Shown: positions 36,592 to 46,484, counted from the first letter of the stretch. The stretch is DNA of 64,000 nt from UBA3937 sp050951585 (GCA_050951585.1 JBMNJI010000006.1:62001-126000); one strand, 5' to 3'. Numbers and translations are program-made. Notes: a model not told the origin generated them from the sequence alone.

Positions 36592-37787
36592 ATGAGAGAG
36601 TAACTGAAAAGGTGACGGCAAAAGAAACTGAGGAAAAGATCAAGCAGGAAGCAGTCGAAGGAACAAATGACCATACAGGGAATAATAACGGGATCGGAGA
36701 GAAAAAGAAAAGAGTAGTTGTGGCGATGAGTGGCGGAGTCGATAGTTCGGTAGCGGCGGCGTTGCTTTTGGAAGAGGGTTATGAGGTGATCGGCATGACC
36801 ATGCAGCTTTGGTCACAGGCTGATGAGCGAACCCCTGGTGGCTGTTGCTCGCTGGAGACAATTCAGGATGCCCGTCAGGTCGCCGAGAGACTGGGCATCC
36901 CTTTTTACGTGGTCAATTTCCGGGATGTCTTCGAGAAAAAAGTGATCGACTATTTTACGGCGGAATATCTGCAGGGAAGGACGCCCAATCCATGTATTGC
37001 CTGTAATCGCCACATCAAGTTTGCGGCCCTGATGGAAAAAGCCTTGGCCTTAGAGGCGGATTATCTGGCAACCGGACATTATGCGCGGGTCATTTATAGT
37101 CCGGAGCGACAGCGGTATCTGCTTTTGAAGGGTGAAGATGAGCGGAAAGACCAGTCTTATGTCTTGTATAATCTTACTCAGGAGCAGCTCGCCCACACTC
37201 TCTTTCCGCTGGCCCGGTATACCAAAGAAGAAATCAGAACCAAAGCAGCCGCCTTACATTTAAAGGTTGCCGATAAACCGGAAAGCCAGGAAATTTGCTT
37301 TGTGCCTGACAATAATTATAAAAACTTTTTAAGGGAGAGACTTGGCTTAAAAGCGTTTCCCCCGGGGGATTTTGTCAATTTGCAAGGTGAGGTGATCGGC
37401 CGGCATCGTGGATTGCCGTTTTATACCGTGGGTCAGCGCAAAGGGCTGGGCCTTGCCTTAGGATATCCGGCGTATGTGGTGGCCCTTGATCCTGAGCACA
37501 ACAGAGTAGTTGTGGGCCGGGAGGATGAAGTTTTCCGGCCGGGGCTGTACGCCAGAGAGCATAATTTTATCGCCGTCCCCGCCTTAACCGCAGCAATGGA
37601 GGTACAGGTTAAAATACGGTATAGTGCTGTTCCGGCCGCCGCCGTTATTTCGCCTCTTGAAGATGGGCGGGTCAGGGTGATGTTTGCGAAACCGCAGAGA
37701 GCGGCAACACCCGGTCAGGCCGTTGTTTATTATCAGGGCGATATGGTGGTTGGTGGCGGTACTATTGATCAGGTAATCTGTGAATAG
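36588..37787 (+). CDS. mnmA: tRNA-specific 2-thiouridylase MnmA
   Basis: ATP-dependent sulfurtransferase that makes s2U34 in tRNA for Lys, Glu and Gln. PP-loop AMSGGVDSSVAA, the first catalytic Cys in TPNPCIACNRH, the second in ESQEICFVPD, and the C-terminal YTVGQRKGLG are seen. I place the start at GTG 36588, overlapping the upstream stop by four bases; this gives an unusual 45-residue Lys/Glu-rich leader before the PP-loop. A later start (GTG 36612 or GTG near 36720) is possible. The enzyme proper is full length. Confidence 0.94.
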   Translation: MNERVTEKVTAKETEEKIKQEAVEGTNDHTGNNNGIGEKKKRVVVAMSGGVDSSVAAALLLEEGYEVIGMTMQLWSQADERTPGGCCSLETIQDARQVAERLGIPFYVVNFRDVFEKKVIDYFTAEYLQGRTPNPCIACNRHIKFAALMEKALALEADYLATGHYARVIYSPERQRYLLLKGEDERKDQSYVLYNLTQEQLAHTLFPLARYTKEEIRTKAAALHLKVADKPESQEICFVPDNNYKNFLRERLGLKAFPPGDFVNLQGEVIGRHRGLPFYTVGQRKGLGLALGYPAYVVALDPEHNRVVVGREDEVFRPGLYAREHNFIAVPALTAAMEVQVKIRYSAVPAAAVISPLEDGRVRVMFAKPQRAATPGQAVVYYQGDMVVGGGTIDQVICE

Positions 37788-37816
37788 GCAGTGCGGAAAA
37801 AGGCCATAATAACACT

Positions 37817-38275
37817 ATGAGAAAAGGGCGTGAGCTTAAAAATTTACCGGTAATTGATGTTGTGAGCGGGCAACAGTTGGGTTATGTGGCAAATTTCAAG
37901 ATTGTCAATCATGAGATTCTGGCAGGGTTATATCTGGTTTCTTTCGATAACCGGGTCCTTTATCTGGCCCGCGATTATATCACACGGATTGGAAGGGATG
38001 CGGTAGTAGTGCAAGCTGAAGCAGGGCAGGCCATTGAAGGGGAACCAAATTGGCTGGATAATGCCGGTATAAACAGCTCTGCTGTAATGACGACAAAGGG
38101 GGAAGTCCTAGGGGTATTGACTGATGTTCTTCTGGAGGAAACTGCCGGAAATATCCTGGGGTATGAGTTATCAGACGGATATTTTAATGATCTTTTGAGG
38201 GGCAGAAAAGTAATTCCTACGGCAAATATCATCACTTGGGGAAAGGACACGGTTATCGTCGATGAAAGGGTGTGA
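37817..38275 (+). CDS. PRC-barrel domain protein (YrrD-like)
   Basis: Cytoplasmic protein of 152 residues built from two PRC-barrel-like halves (LPVIDVVSGQQLGYVANF and MTTKGEVLGVLTDVLL). PRC-barrels occur in RimM and in photosynthetic reaction centre H subunits; stand-alone ones like YrrD have no settled function. Its place after mnmA matches Bacillus yrrD. Confidence 0.8.
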   Translation: MRKGRELKNLPVIDVVSGQQLGYVANFKIVNHEILAGLYLVSFDNRVLYLARDYITRIGRDAVVVQAEAGQAIEGEPNWLDNAGINSSAVMTTKGEVLGVLTDVLLEETAGNILGYELSDGYFNDLLRGRKVIPTANIITWGKDTVIVDERV

Positions 38276-38280
38276 AGAAG

Positions 38281-38436
38281 GTGAAGTGTCCCGCTTGCGG
38301 CAGTAGAGCAGTAGGTAAGGTAGGGGTGGAGCAATATTATTGCTGGGATTGTTTTATTGAATATCAGTTTTATGGCAAGGAAAACAAGGCAAAACTGTAT
38401 GTAGTGGAGGAGGACGGCAGTCTTGCGGAATTCTAA
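38281..38436 (+). CDS. Small zinc-ribbon protein
   Basis: A 51-codon frame from GTG 38281 to TAA 38436, five bases after the PRC-barrel gene. It encodes two Cys pairs, CPACGS near the N-terminus and CWDC about 20 residues later, the pattern of a zinc ribbon, then a short acidic C-terminus (VVEEDGSLAEF). Tight spacing between two real genes and conserved cysteines support it. I do not know its function. Confidence 0.7.
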   Translation: MKCPACGSRAVGKVGVEQYYCWDCFIEYQFYGKENKAKLYVVEEDGSLAEF

Positions 38437-38493
38437 GCCGTAGTCTTGCAATATTTAAGTCTTGATATTCTCCCAAACAGGTGGCGCGGATGT

Positions 38494-39522
38494 ATGTTCA
38501 TTAATCTATCGAAAATGAAACGTCCCTTCATTGTCGGTGTGGGATTTTTTTTGCTTTTCTGGTTTTTTTCATTTTTAAAAGGGATTCTCATTCCTTTTGT
38601 GTTAGGTTTTTTGTTTGCTTATATCCTGGCTCCAGTGGTGGATAGACTCGAAGAAGCTGGGCTTTCCCGTACGGGGGCAATCTTACTTGCCTATACGTTT
38701 TTCCTTGGTTTATTGGGCTTGCTGATTTTTTACGCCATACCGCCTTTAATCACGGATCTAAATGCGGTAGTGGAAATCGTGCCAGGTTATGCCCGTGATA
38801 TTCAGGGGACGCTTGAACAGATGCAGGATGGTTTCAGTCGCTTTCCGATCCCCGCAGGGGTTAAACAGATAGTCAATGATACAATAGGGCGGCTTGAGCA
38901 ATTAACCTTAGGCTTTATTCATGGGTTTCTGCAAAGCTTGCTTGTGATCGTCCAGCAAAGTTTTAATATCTTTCTCACGCCGATCGTCAGTTATTATTTT
39001 TTGCGGGATTATCACGCTCTTGGCGGATATGTTTTAAATACTGTTCCGGTTCGTTACCGGGATGATTTAGTTTTTTTGGGTCAGGAAATTAATCAGGTGC
39101 TGCGTAATTTTATTAAGGGTAGTCTACTATTGGTAGTGATAGTTGGTTTACTTACAACAGTGGGGATGTATTTAATCGGGATGGATTTTCCGGTGCTCAT
39201 TGGGGCACTGGTGGGAGTAACGAACATCATCCCGTATTTTGGGGCGATTATTTCTGCTATACCGGCTTTGCTTTTAGCTTTGACTAAATCGAAATGGCTG
39301 GCTTTATATGTACTGGGCTTAATCGTTTTGATTCAGCAAATTGAGGGGAACATTCTTTCGCCCCGTATTTTGGGCGATTCTGTGGGGCTACATCCGTTAG
39401 TGATTATCTTTGCCTTATTAGCGGGCGGACAATTGTGGGGGTTTATCGGTCTTTTGGTAGCAGTGCCTATGGCGGCCATGCTTAAGGTTCTTCTCAGGCA
39501 GCTTTTTATACGTATAATATAG
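38494..39522 (+). CDS. AI-2E family transporter (YrrI-like membrane protein)
   Basis: Membrane protein of about 342 residues with around eight helices, AI-2E/PerM family. Landmarks are the N-terminal IPFVLGFLFAYILAPVVDRLE and the C-terminal GVTNIIPYFGAIISAIP and LSPRILGDSVGLHPLVI. Family members have been linked to autoinducer or ion export; substrate cannot be inferred. ATG 38494 follows AGGTGG; ATG 38515 is the alternative. In Bacillus yrrI sits at the same place before alaS. Confidence 0.88.
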   Translation: MFINLSKMKRPFIVGVGFFLLFWFFSFLKGILIPFVLGFLFAYILAPVVDRLEEAGLSRTGAILLAYTFFLGLLGLLIFYAIPPLITDLNAVVEIVPGYARDIQGTLEQMQDGFSRFPIPAGVKQIVNDTIGRLEQLTLGFIHGFLQSLLVIVQQSFNIFLTPIVSYYFLRDYHALGGYVLNTVPVRYRDDLVFLGQEINQVLRNFIKGSLLLVVIVGLLTTVGMYLIGMDFPVLIGALVGVTNIIPYFGAIISAIPALLLALTKSKWLALYVLGLIVLIQQIEGNILSPRILGDSVGLHPLVIIFALLAGGQLWGFIGLLVAVPMAAMLKVLLRQLFIRII

Positions 39523-39604
39523 CAAAATTGGTAGGTTGATATATCAAGTAATAATAGGATATATTATAAATAATTAGAGTTATCTCAAGTAAAGGAGTCG
39601 AATT

Positions 39605-40843
39605 ATGGAATTGATCCAAGAATTATTAATCGGTTATGGGATAGGTAAGGATGTATCTGCTTATTTATCTACGACCATGATGATCGTACTGGTTATTCTG
39701 CTTTGTGTGGTGGCTAATTTTGTAACGAAAAAAATCGTTATGCGCTTGATCACACATGTAATCAAAAAAAACAAGCTCCAATGGGGTAATGCTTTTCTGG
39801 AGCATAAGGTATTTCATAAGTTTTCTCATATTGTACCGGCAATTATTATTCATTATTTTGCCTCAGTATTTCCTAATTACGAAGTTTGGATTGAAAGATT
39901 TGCTCTTTTCTACATAATTGCTGTAATTATTTCAGCATTGAACGCTTTTTTAAATGCGGTGAACGATATTTATATGACCTTTGAGGTTTCTAAAGCCAGA
40001 CCGATAAAAGGTTTAATACAAGTATTGAAGATTGCTCTTTATATCGTTGGAGGCATCACACAAATTTCAATTCTCCTAGATAAGAATCCTCTACTTCTCT
40101 TAAGCGGGCTGGGTGCGCTTTCGGCGGTACTCATGCTAATTTTCAAGGATTCCATTTTGGGGTTTGTGGCGGGGGTACAATTGGCGACCAATGACATGGT
40201 TCGTGTTGGAGATTGGGTGGAGATGCCGAAATGCAATGCGGATGGCGATGTAATAGAGATAAGTTTAAACACCGTGAAAGTGCAAAACTGGGATAAGACG
40301 ATTACAATGATTCCGAGTTATGCCTTCATCTCCGACTCGTTTAAAAATTGGAGAGGTATGCAAGATACTGGTGGGCGGCGGATAAAACGCTCGATCTATA
40401 TTGATACATTGAGCATTCAATTCTGCACGGAAGAAATGCTGGAACGCCTAAAGAAGATTCATTACCTAACGGAGTATATCGAAAACAAAGAAAAGGAAAT
40501 TGCAGAATACAATATTGTCAATAAGATCAATACGGAAACCAGAGTGAACGGTCGGAACTTAACTAACATAGGGACTTTTCGCATTTATATTCAAAATTAT
40601 TTGCGGAATCATCCGCATCTTCATAAGGGCTTGACCATTATGGTGAGACAACTGGCACCTGATGAGAATGGTTTACCGCTGGAAATATATTGCTTTACAG
40701 ACGATACACGATGGGTCAATTACGAGGCGATTCAGGCCGACATATTTGACCACATCATCGCGGTTGCACCGGAATTCGGGTTGCGGATCTTCCAAAAACC
40801 AAGTGGTTATGATATTCGTAGTTTATCCGAATGCCTTAATTGA
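39605..40843 (+). CDS. Mechanosensitive ion channel of MscS family (YbdG-like)
   Basis: Membrane channel of 412 residues with about four N-terminal helices and a C-terminal soluble domain. The pore-lining helix and beta domain are seen at LSGLGALSAVLMLIF and GDWVEMP, then the TITMIPSY and SFKNWRGMQDTGGRRIKRS segments that mark the YbdG/MscM-type branch. It probably relieves osmotic stress. It follows the AI-2E gene by 82 bases, with its own AAAGGAG site, and precedes a strong promoter for alaS. Confidence 0.88.
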   Translation: MELIQELLIGYGIGKDVSAYLSTTMMIVLVILLCVVANFVTKKIVMRLITHVIKKNKLQWGNAFLEHKVFHKFSHIVPAIIIHYFASVFPNYEVWIERFALFYIIAVIISALNAFLNAVNDIYMTFEVSKARPIKGLIQVLKIALYIVGGITQISILLDKNPLLLLSGLGALSAVLMLIFKDSILGFVAGVQLATNDMVRVGDWVEMPKCNADGDVIEISLNTVKVQNWDKTITMIPSYAFISDSFKNWRGMQDTGGRRIKRSIYIDTLSIQFCTEEMLERLKKIHYLTEYIENKEKEIAEYNIVNKINTETRVNGRNLTNIGTFRIYIQNYLRNHPHLHKGLTIMVRQLAPDENGLPLEIYCFTDDTRWVNYEAIQADIFDHIIAVAPEFGLRIFQKPSGYDIRSLSECLN

Positions 40844-40868
40844 CAAAAAAAGCGTGGTTTCGTATAAT
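40840..40868 (+). promoter_or_regulatory. Consensus promoter for alaS
   Basis: TTGACA (40840-40845), a 17-base spacer and TATAAT (40863-40868), a perfect match to the housekeeping consensus. The -35 overlaps the stop of the upstream gene. A leader of about 115 bases follows, with a small hairpin (ATAAGG...CCTTAT) but no T-box motif. Confidence 0.85.
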
Positions 40869-40991
40869 TAAATCGTTGTATTCATGGCAAAATAAGGGAT
40901 AGACGCCTTATCCTAATACGGAAGTGTTAGTGATGAGGGTTTCTTTTTTAAAGGAGTCCTTTTTTTAGGGAGTAATTGAGGAGGTCGGGAA

Positions 40992-43646
40992 ATGCTTAGT
41001 GGTAACGAGATTAGAGAAAAATTTTTGCAGTATTTTGAGAGTAAGGGACATACACGCGTAGCCAGTTCTTCACTGGTACCCTATAATGATCCGACATTAC
41101 TTTTTGCCAATGCAGGCATGAACCAGTTTAAAGATGTCTTTTTAGGGCTGGAGAAACGCCCCTATACCAGAGCCACCACGGCCCAAAAGTGTGTACGGGC
41201 CGGGGGCAAGCATAATGATCTGGATACCGTTGGGCGGACAGCGCGTCATCATACCTTTTTCGAAATGCTCGGGAACTTTTCTTTTGGGGATTATTTTAAA
41301 AGAGAGGCGATTACCTATGCCTGGGAGTTCCTCACCAAAGAACTGGGACTGCCTCAGGACAAGCTATATGCGACGATTTATCTGGACGATGATGAAGCTT
41401 ATGCACTGTGGCGGGAATTGACGACGATTCCGGATAAGCGCATCATCAGACTGGGGGAGAAAGATAATTTTTGGTCCATGGGGGATACCGGACCGTGTGG
41501 ACCGTGCAGTGAAATCTTGATTGACAGGGGTGAAAAGTATTCCTGCGGGCCAAATTGCAGGATTGGGCAATGTGATTGCGATCGTTTCCTGGAAATCTGG
41601 AATCTTGTCTTTATGCAGTATAATCGTGATGCCGATGGAAAAATGACCCCGCTTCCCCGTCCGAGTATTGATACGGGAATGGGCTTGGAAAGGATTACTT
41701 CCGTAGTACAGGATGTGGAAAGCAATTATGACACCGATTTAGTGAAGCCGCTGTTACAGACAATTGAGCACCTTTGCGGGAAAACATATTATAAAGATGA
41801 ACGGGGCTTTGCCTTCAGAGTAATCGCGGATCATATCCGCTCCTGTACTTTCCTCATTAGTGATGGTGTTTTACCGGGTAATGAAGGCCGCGGCTACGTC
41901 TTGCGGCGGATCTTGCGGCGGGCCATTCGGTTTGGCAAGGTGCTGGGGATTAATGATCCTTTTATGTATCAGCTGGTGCCGGTCGTTGTAGAATTAATGG
42001 GTACGGCATACCCGGAGATTGGGGAAAAGCAGGATTATGTGGCCCAGGTCATCAGGATTGAGGAGGAACGGTTCCACGAAACCTTGAATGATGGGATTCG
42101 GCTGGCGCAGGAGATTGTGCATAGTGTCAAGGAGCAAAAGCTGGATACTATCCCCGGGGAAGAAGTTTTCCGCTTGTATGATACCTTCGGGTTCCCGTTT
42201 GATCTGACCGAGGATATTGCCGAGGAAGCCGGGTTAAAGGTTGATGCGGAAGGTTTCAACCGCGCGCTGGAGATGCAGCGTCAGAAGGCTCGCGCGGCAA
42301 GGCAGGAGGTTAATGCCTGGGATTTAGCTTTGCTGGTCACCAGGTTAGCCGGTTCTCTGCCGGCGACAGCTTTTACCGGATATAGTAAGACCGAGGATGA
42401 AGCCGAGTTGTTGGCGATCATTAAGGATGAAAAACTGGTTACGGCAGCTGATGAGGGAGATGAGGTTTATCTTCTTTGTGCAAATACTTCCTTTTATCCT
42501 GAAGGAGGAGGGCAGGTCGGAGACCACGGCGAGATCATTGCCTCAGCCGGTAAAGTTGTCGTGGCGAATACCCAGAAGCTTCCTGACGGGAAAATAATCC
42601 ATCAGGGAGTAGTAAACGGGACAATCAAAATAGGGGAAAAGGTCAAAATGGTGGTGGATTTCTCCGCTCGTCGCGAGACCGCTCAAAACCATACGGCTAC
42701 TCATTTATTACAAAAAGCTTTGCAGCTTGTCCTGGGAACACATGTTCACCAGGCGGGTTCGGTGGTGGAACCGGCGAGGCTGCGCTTTGATTTTACTCAT
42801 TTTGCCGCCTTGACAGGTGAAGAATTGCAAAAGATAGAGAGTATTGTCAATGAGCAGATTGCCGTAGGGTTGGAGGTTACCACAATGAATATGTCCCTGG
42901 AGGAAGCTAAACAGTCCGGGGCGATGGCTCTTTTTGGCGAGAAATACGGCGAGACAGTGCGTGTCGTGCAAATGGGCGATTTCAGCAAAGAATTATGCGG
43001 CGGAACGCATGTTTGCAACACCAGTCAACTGGGTCTATTTAAAATTGTCAGCGAAGGTGCTGTCGGAGCAGGGGTCAGAAGGATTGAGGCAGTGACAGGC
43101 CGAGGAGTCCGGAAGTATCTTGCCGAAAAGGAAGCGTTGCTGGAGGAGCTGTCAGTTCTTGTGAAAACCCCGGTGCAGGAATTATCCCAGCGGGTCCAGG
43201 GACTTCTGGAGGAATTAAAAGAGAAAGAAAAACTGCTGGAACAGATGGAGCATAAGTTTGCTCAGGTGCAGGCCAATAATCTCATGGCCAACGTCAGTAA
43301 GGTAGAGGGTATCCCCTTATTGGTCAGTAAAGTACAGGTGCGGGACATCGAGGCTTTACGTAATATGACCGATGTTTTGCGTGCCAAGCTGCAGACCGGC
43401 ATAGTCGTTCTAGGCGCGGTAATCGAGGATAAGGTAAATTTCATCGTCGCCGCAACTGCGGATATGACAGCAAAAGGGGTGCATGCCGGGAAGATCGTCA
43501 AGGAAATTGCCAGGTTAGCCGGTGGCGGCGGTGGTGGGAAACCGGACATCGCTCAAGCGGGCGGGAAAGATGTCGCAAAGCTGGATGAAGCTTTGTCCAA
43601 AGCTACCGAGATTGTTCGTCAGCAGTTGCCTACAGAAAATAAATAA
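40992..43646 (+). CDS. alaS: Alanine-tRNA ligase
   Basis: Class II synthetase with an editing domain, 884 residues, full length. Visible are the N-terminal FLQYFESKGHTRV, class-II GDTGPCGPCSEI, the editing-site HTATHLLQ and the Cys of LCGGTHVCNTSQ, and the C-terminal oligomerisation/C-Ala region ending in GGGGGGKPDIAQAGG. A tight TATAAT promoter lies upstream, and IreB-RuvX-DUF1292 follow as in most Firmicutes. Confidence 0.97.
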   Translation: MLSGNEIREKFLQYFESKGHTRVASSSLVPYNDPTLLFANAGMNQFKDVFLGLEKRPYTRATTAQKCVRAGGKHNDLDTVGRTARHHTFFEMLGNFSFGDYFKREAITYAWEFLTKELGLPQDKLYATIYLDDDEAYALWRELTTIPDKRIIRLGEKDNFWSMGDTGPCGPCSEILIDRGEKYSCGPNCRIGQCDCDRFLEIWNLVFMQYNRDADGKMTPLPRPSIDTGMGLERITSVVQDVESNYDTDLVKPLLQTIEHLCGKTYYKDERGFAFRVIADHIRSCTFLISDGVLPGNEGRGYVLRRILRRAIRFGKVLGINDPFMYQLVPVVVELMGTAYPEIGEKQDYVAQVIRIEEERFHETLNDGIRLAQEIVHSVKEQKLDTIPGEEVFRLYDTFGFPFDLTEDIAEEAGLKVDAEGFNRALEMQRQKARAARQEVNAWDLALLVTRLAGSLPATAFTGYSKTEDEAELLAIIKDEKLVTAADEGDEVYLLCANTSFYPEGGGQVGDHGEIIASAGKVVVANTQKLPDGKIIHQGVVNGTIKIGEKVKMVVDFSARRETAQNHTATHLLQKALQLVLGTHVHQAGSVVEPARLRFDFTHFAALTGEELQKIESIVNEQIAVGLEVTTMNMSLEEAKQSGAMALFGEKYGETVRVVQMGDFSKELCGGTHVCNTSQLGLFKIVSEGAVGAGVRRIEAVTGRGVRKYLAEKEALLEELSVLVKTPVQELSQRVQGLLEELKEKEKLLEQMEHKFAQVQANNLMANVSKVEGIPLLVSKVQVRDIEALRNMTDVLRAKLQTGIVVLGAVIEDKVNFIVAATADMTAKGVHAGKIVKEIARLAGGGGGGKPDIAQAGGKDVAKLDEALSKATEIVRQQLPTENK

Positions 43647-43761
43647 AGGAAAACACACATTTATCAAGAATTATTAATATATGCTCCAAAAAAAAATTAA
43701 AAGTAGAGACCGGCGTTGATTTTTGTATAATATTGCACAGGAGAATTGTGGGGTGAGTTTT

Positions 43762-44025
43762 ATGAGTAGTGAAAAATTTGATCAGACAATGATGTTTCGC
43801 GTAAAAACTGAGGAGGATGTTTCGGCAGAGGAGGTCCTTAATACGGTTTATGAATCCTTAAAAGAAAAGGGATATAATCCGATCAATCAAATTGTTGGCT
43901 ATCTGTTATCGGGAGATCCTGCCTATATCACCAGCCATAAAAACGCCCGCGCACTCATTCGTAAATTGGAACGAGATGAGCTTCTGGAAGAGTTGGTACG
44001 CAGTTATCTGGCGAAAAGAGGATAA
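43762..44025 (+). CDS. IreB family regulatory phosphoprotein (UPF0297)
   Basis: Small protein of 87 residues of the IreB (DUF965) family, known in enterococci as a substrate of the Ser/Thr kinase IreK that controls cephalosporin resistance. The signature DQTMMFRVK near the start and GDPAYITSHKNARALIRK in the middle are clear. ATG 43762 is used; the frame extends upstream without a good site. It is followed six bases later by ruvX. Confidence 0.92.
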   Translation: MSSEKFDQTMMFRVKTEEDVSAEEVLNTVYESLKEKGYNPINQIVGYLLSGDPAYITSHKNARALIRKLERDELLEELVRSYLAKRG

Positions 44026-44031
44026 GCTTGG

Positions 44032-44469
44032 ATGAGGATTTTAGGATTAGATATCGGGGAGAAAAGAATCGGTTTAGCGGTGAGCGACGAACTGGGGCTT
44101 ACGGCGCAAGGCATGGAGACATTACAGCGCACCGGATTAAGCCAGGACATCCAAAAGCTGCAGGAGATTATCCGGGAAAAAGGGATCACTAAACTGGTAG
44201 TTGGTTTACCGAAAAACATGAATGGGACCCTGGGTTTTCAGGCGGAGGAAGTGCAAAAACTGGTAGCACTTTTAACAGAGCAATGTCCGATCGGGGTTGA
44301 ATACTGGGATGAGAGGCTGACTACGGTTGCGGCACAGCGTACCTTGTTGGAAGGGGATACCTCCCGTCGCAAGAGAAAAAAGGCTGTTGATCAGCTCGCC
44401 GCAGTGCTGATCCTGCAAGGTTACCTTGACCGGAAGAGAGCAGAAAAGAGTACCCGGATTGATGTATAA
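44032..44469 (+). CDS. ruvX: Putative Holliday junction resolvase / pre-16S rRNA nuclease RuvX (YqgF)
   Basis: RNase-H-fold nuclease of 145 residues. The acidic sites lie in ILGLDIGEKRIGLAVSD, LVVGLPKNMNGT, and DERLTT with the terminal KKAVDQLAAVLIL. YqgF has been described as a resolvase and as a nuclease that matures 16S rRNA. Its position between ireB and a DUF1292 gene is the standard alaS block. Confidence 0.94.
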   Translation: MRILGLDIGEKRIGLAVSDELGLTAQGMETLQRTGLSQDIQKLQEIIREKGITKLVVGLPKNMNGTLGFQAEEVQKLVALLTEQCPIGVEYWDERLTTVAAQRTLLEGDTSRRKRKKAVDQLAAVLILQGYLDRKRAEKSTRIDV

Positions 44470-44510
44470 ATTATAGTTTTTTATTAATGCTAATATTTAA
44501 CTCGATTAAG

Positions 44511-44539
44511 TTGACAAGGTCTCAATGTCAGGTTACAAT
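44511..44539 (+). promoter_or_regulatory. Promoter for the DUF1292 gene
   Basis: TTGACA (44511-44516), a 17-base spacer and TACAAT (44534-44539), with AAAGAGGTGG as ribosome-binding site downstream. Confidence 0.8.
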
Positions 44540-44574
44540 GACTTTAGATAATAGGAAAGAGGTGGAAGAATTAA

Positions 44575-44874
44575 ATGGATGAAAACGAAAATGTGGTTTT
44601 GGTAGATGAGAATGGGGAAGAGCATGAGTTTGCCCTCATCGATGTATTGGAGATAGACGGCGTGGAGTATGCAATCCTTGAGCCCCTTGAAGTTGATGAA
44701 GATGAAGATGAAGACGCAGCTGAAGCGATTATCTTGAAGATAGGCGAGGATGAGAACGGGGAAGAGATTCTCTTTGATATTGAAGATGATGAAGAATGGG
44801 AAATGGTTGCCCAGAAATGGCAGGAACTCATTGAGCAGGAAGAAGATCTTCCTGAAGAGGACGAAGACAAATAA
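44575..44874 (+). CDS. DUF1292 family acidic protein (YrzB-like)
   Basis: Very acidic 99-residue cytoplasmic protein of the DUF1292/UPF0473 family. The N-terminus VVLVDENGEEHEFALI and the middle YAILEPLEVDEDEDED show the family pattern; the last 20 residues are mostly Glu and Asp. Its function is unknown, but it is a constant member of the alaS-ireB-ruvX block. It has its own promoter and is followed by a terminator. Confidence 0.9.
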   Translation: MDENENVVLVDENGEEHEFALIDVLEIDGVEYAILEPLEVDEDEDEDAAEAIILKIGEDENGEEILFDIEDDEEWEMVAQKWQELIEQEEDLPEEDEDK

Positions 44875-44946
44875 GCAAAGCTACTGATCTTTGGTGGAGT
44901 TATAATTTAAATTTATGAAATAATGATTTGAGTAGAAAATAAAAGC

Positions 44947-45000
44947 GAAATAAGGAAAGACTCGACACCTATACAGGTGAAAGAGTTTTTCCTTTCTTTA
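44947..45000. terminator. Composite terminator after the DUF1292 gene
   Basis: A 10-bp stem (GGAAAGACTC with GAGTTTTTCC) encloses a 5-bp hairpin (CACCT-ATAC-AGGTG); T-rich sequence follows and the 5' side is A-rich, so it may work both ways. Confidence 0.75.
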
Positions 45001-45083
45001 TTTCAGGGCCTGCCTCCGGTGTTAAAAAGCAGGTAGAATTAATATACCATAAGTAGGATTTTGTGCTTATGGAGGGTATGTAG

Positions 45084-46484
45084 ATGGCAAGAGGAATCTG
45101 GCGACCTCTCTTCATTTTCATAGTTTTCGCAGGCTATTTGCTTTTTGGCCTGAAACCTGCCTGGGGGATTAATGAACAGCTTATTTTATCCGGAGTAAGC
45201 CTTAACGGGATTGAGCTTGGGGGAAAAAATAAGCCTGAGGTTGCGGAAATCTGCCAAGAAGAAAACCGGAAGATGGCCGAACATAAAATATATTTGCATT
45301 TACCCGGCGATAATTCCGTTCAAGAGGTGACTTTTGGCGCGATGGGGATAGAGGTAGATGCGGAAATAATCTGGCAGAAAGCTTATTCTCTGGGCAGGGA
45401 GAGTTTTTGGCTGGAGAGATTCAAACAGCGGTGGAGGTTATGGAGGAAGGGGATTGAGCTACCATTATCTATTTGTATTAAGGAGGAGAAGGCAGCGGCC
45501 GTCTTGACAGAGGTGGGGCAGGAACTGTATCTTGCCCCCGAGGATGCCGCTTTTTACATTTCGGATCAGGATGAGGTGCAAATAATTCCCGAAAAAGCAG
45601 GGCGGAGAATTGCCGTCGGTGCGGCGTTAGCTGAGTTGCAAAAGAAGTATTTTCCGAATGGGATGATGACGGAAGCGGCCAAAGATCTGCATCTGTATTT
45701 AATTACCGAACAGATTATGCCCGCGAAAACGCAGCTGGAATTGGCGCAGTACGGGGTGCAGGGTTTGGTGAGTAAGTGTACCACCTATTTTAATACCGGT
45801 AAGGTGGGCAGAACGAACAATATTAGGTTGGCCGGTGGAAAATTGGATTATGTTCTTATTCCGCCCGCCCAAGTTTTTTCCTTTAATGAAGTGGTCGGAC
45901 CACGGACCAAAGAAGCGGGTTATGATGAAGCAGATATTATTTACAACTATAGCTTTGTTCCCGCAGTCGGGGGAGGGGTTTGTCAGGTTTCCTCCACTTT
46001 ATATAATGCTGTTCTGCTGGCTGATTTGGAAATCGTGGAAAGAGCACCGCATTCCATGGTCATCAGCTATGTGAAACCGGGGTTAGATGCTACTGTAGTA
46101 TATGGGAGCAGAGATTTCCGTTTTAAAAACAATACGGATCATTATATTTTACTAAAAACAACAGTCACGAACGGGACATTAACATGCAAGGTATTTGGTC
46201 AGCAGAAAAGAGGCAAAAAGGTTATTTTAAAAACATTTAAAGAACGGGAGATACCGTATTCCACTATTTATCAGGAGGATCGAAGCGTTCCGCCGGGGAG
46301 ATATGTGGTGGAAAGGAAAGGAATTGCCGGTAGTGTGATTAGAGTGGAACGGCAAGTACTTGATGAGCAGGGACAGCTCATCAAAGAAGAGGTTGTTTCC
46401 AGAGATTATTACCCGCCCGTTGACAGCATTATCAGGAAAGCAGTTGATCGTCCGCAATCCTTGTCGATATCTGCGGTTCTATAG
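45084..46484 (+). CDS. VanW family exported protein
   Basis: Protein of 466 residues with an N-terminal signal or anchor helix (about residues 7-25), two putative peptidoglycan-binding-4 type regions, then the VanW domain (FNTGKVGRTNNIRLAGG, FNEVVGPRT, VPAVGGGVCQVSSTLYNAVLLADLEIVER) and a C-terminal G5-like strand region. VanW-domain proteins are associated with cell wall and, in some operons, vancomycin resistance, but their activity is unproven. It is followed by mltG, suggesting a wall-related pair. Confidence 0.88.
   Translation: MARGIWRPLFIFIVFAGYLLFGLKPAWGINEQLILSGVSLNGIELGGKNKPEVAEICQEENRKMAEHKIYLHLPGDNSVQEVTFGAMGIEVDAEIIWQKAYSLGRESFWLERFKQRWRLWRKGIELPLSICIKEEKAAAVLTEVGQELYLAPEDAAFYISDQDEVQIIPEKAGRRIAVGAALAELQKKYFPNGMMTEAAKDLHLYLITEQIMPAKTQLELAQYGVQGLVSKCTTYFNTGKVGRTNNIRLAGGKLDYVLIPPAQVFSFNEVVGPRTKEAGYDEADIIYNYSFVPAVGGGVCQVSSTLYNAVLLADLEIVERAPHSMVISYVKPGLDATVVYGSRDFRFKNNTDHYILLKTTVTNGTLTCKVFGQQKRGKKVILKTFKEREIPYSTIYQEDRSVPPGRYVVERKGIAGSVIRVERQVLDEQGQLIKEEVVSRDYYPPVDSIIRKAVDRPQSLSISAVL

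Noticed and set aside
40869..40991. T-box riboswitch before alaS
   Set aside because: No GGTGGTACCGCG-like motif or terminator in this 120-base leader; only a small hairpin and a perfect consensus promoter upstream.
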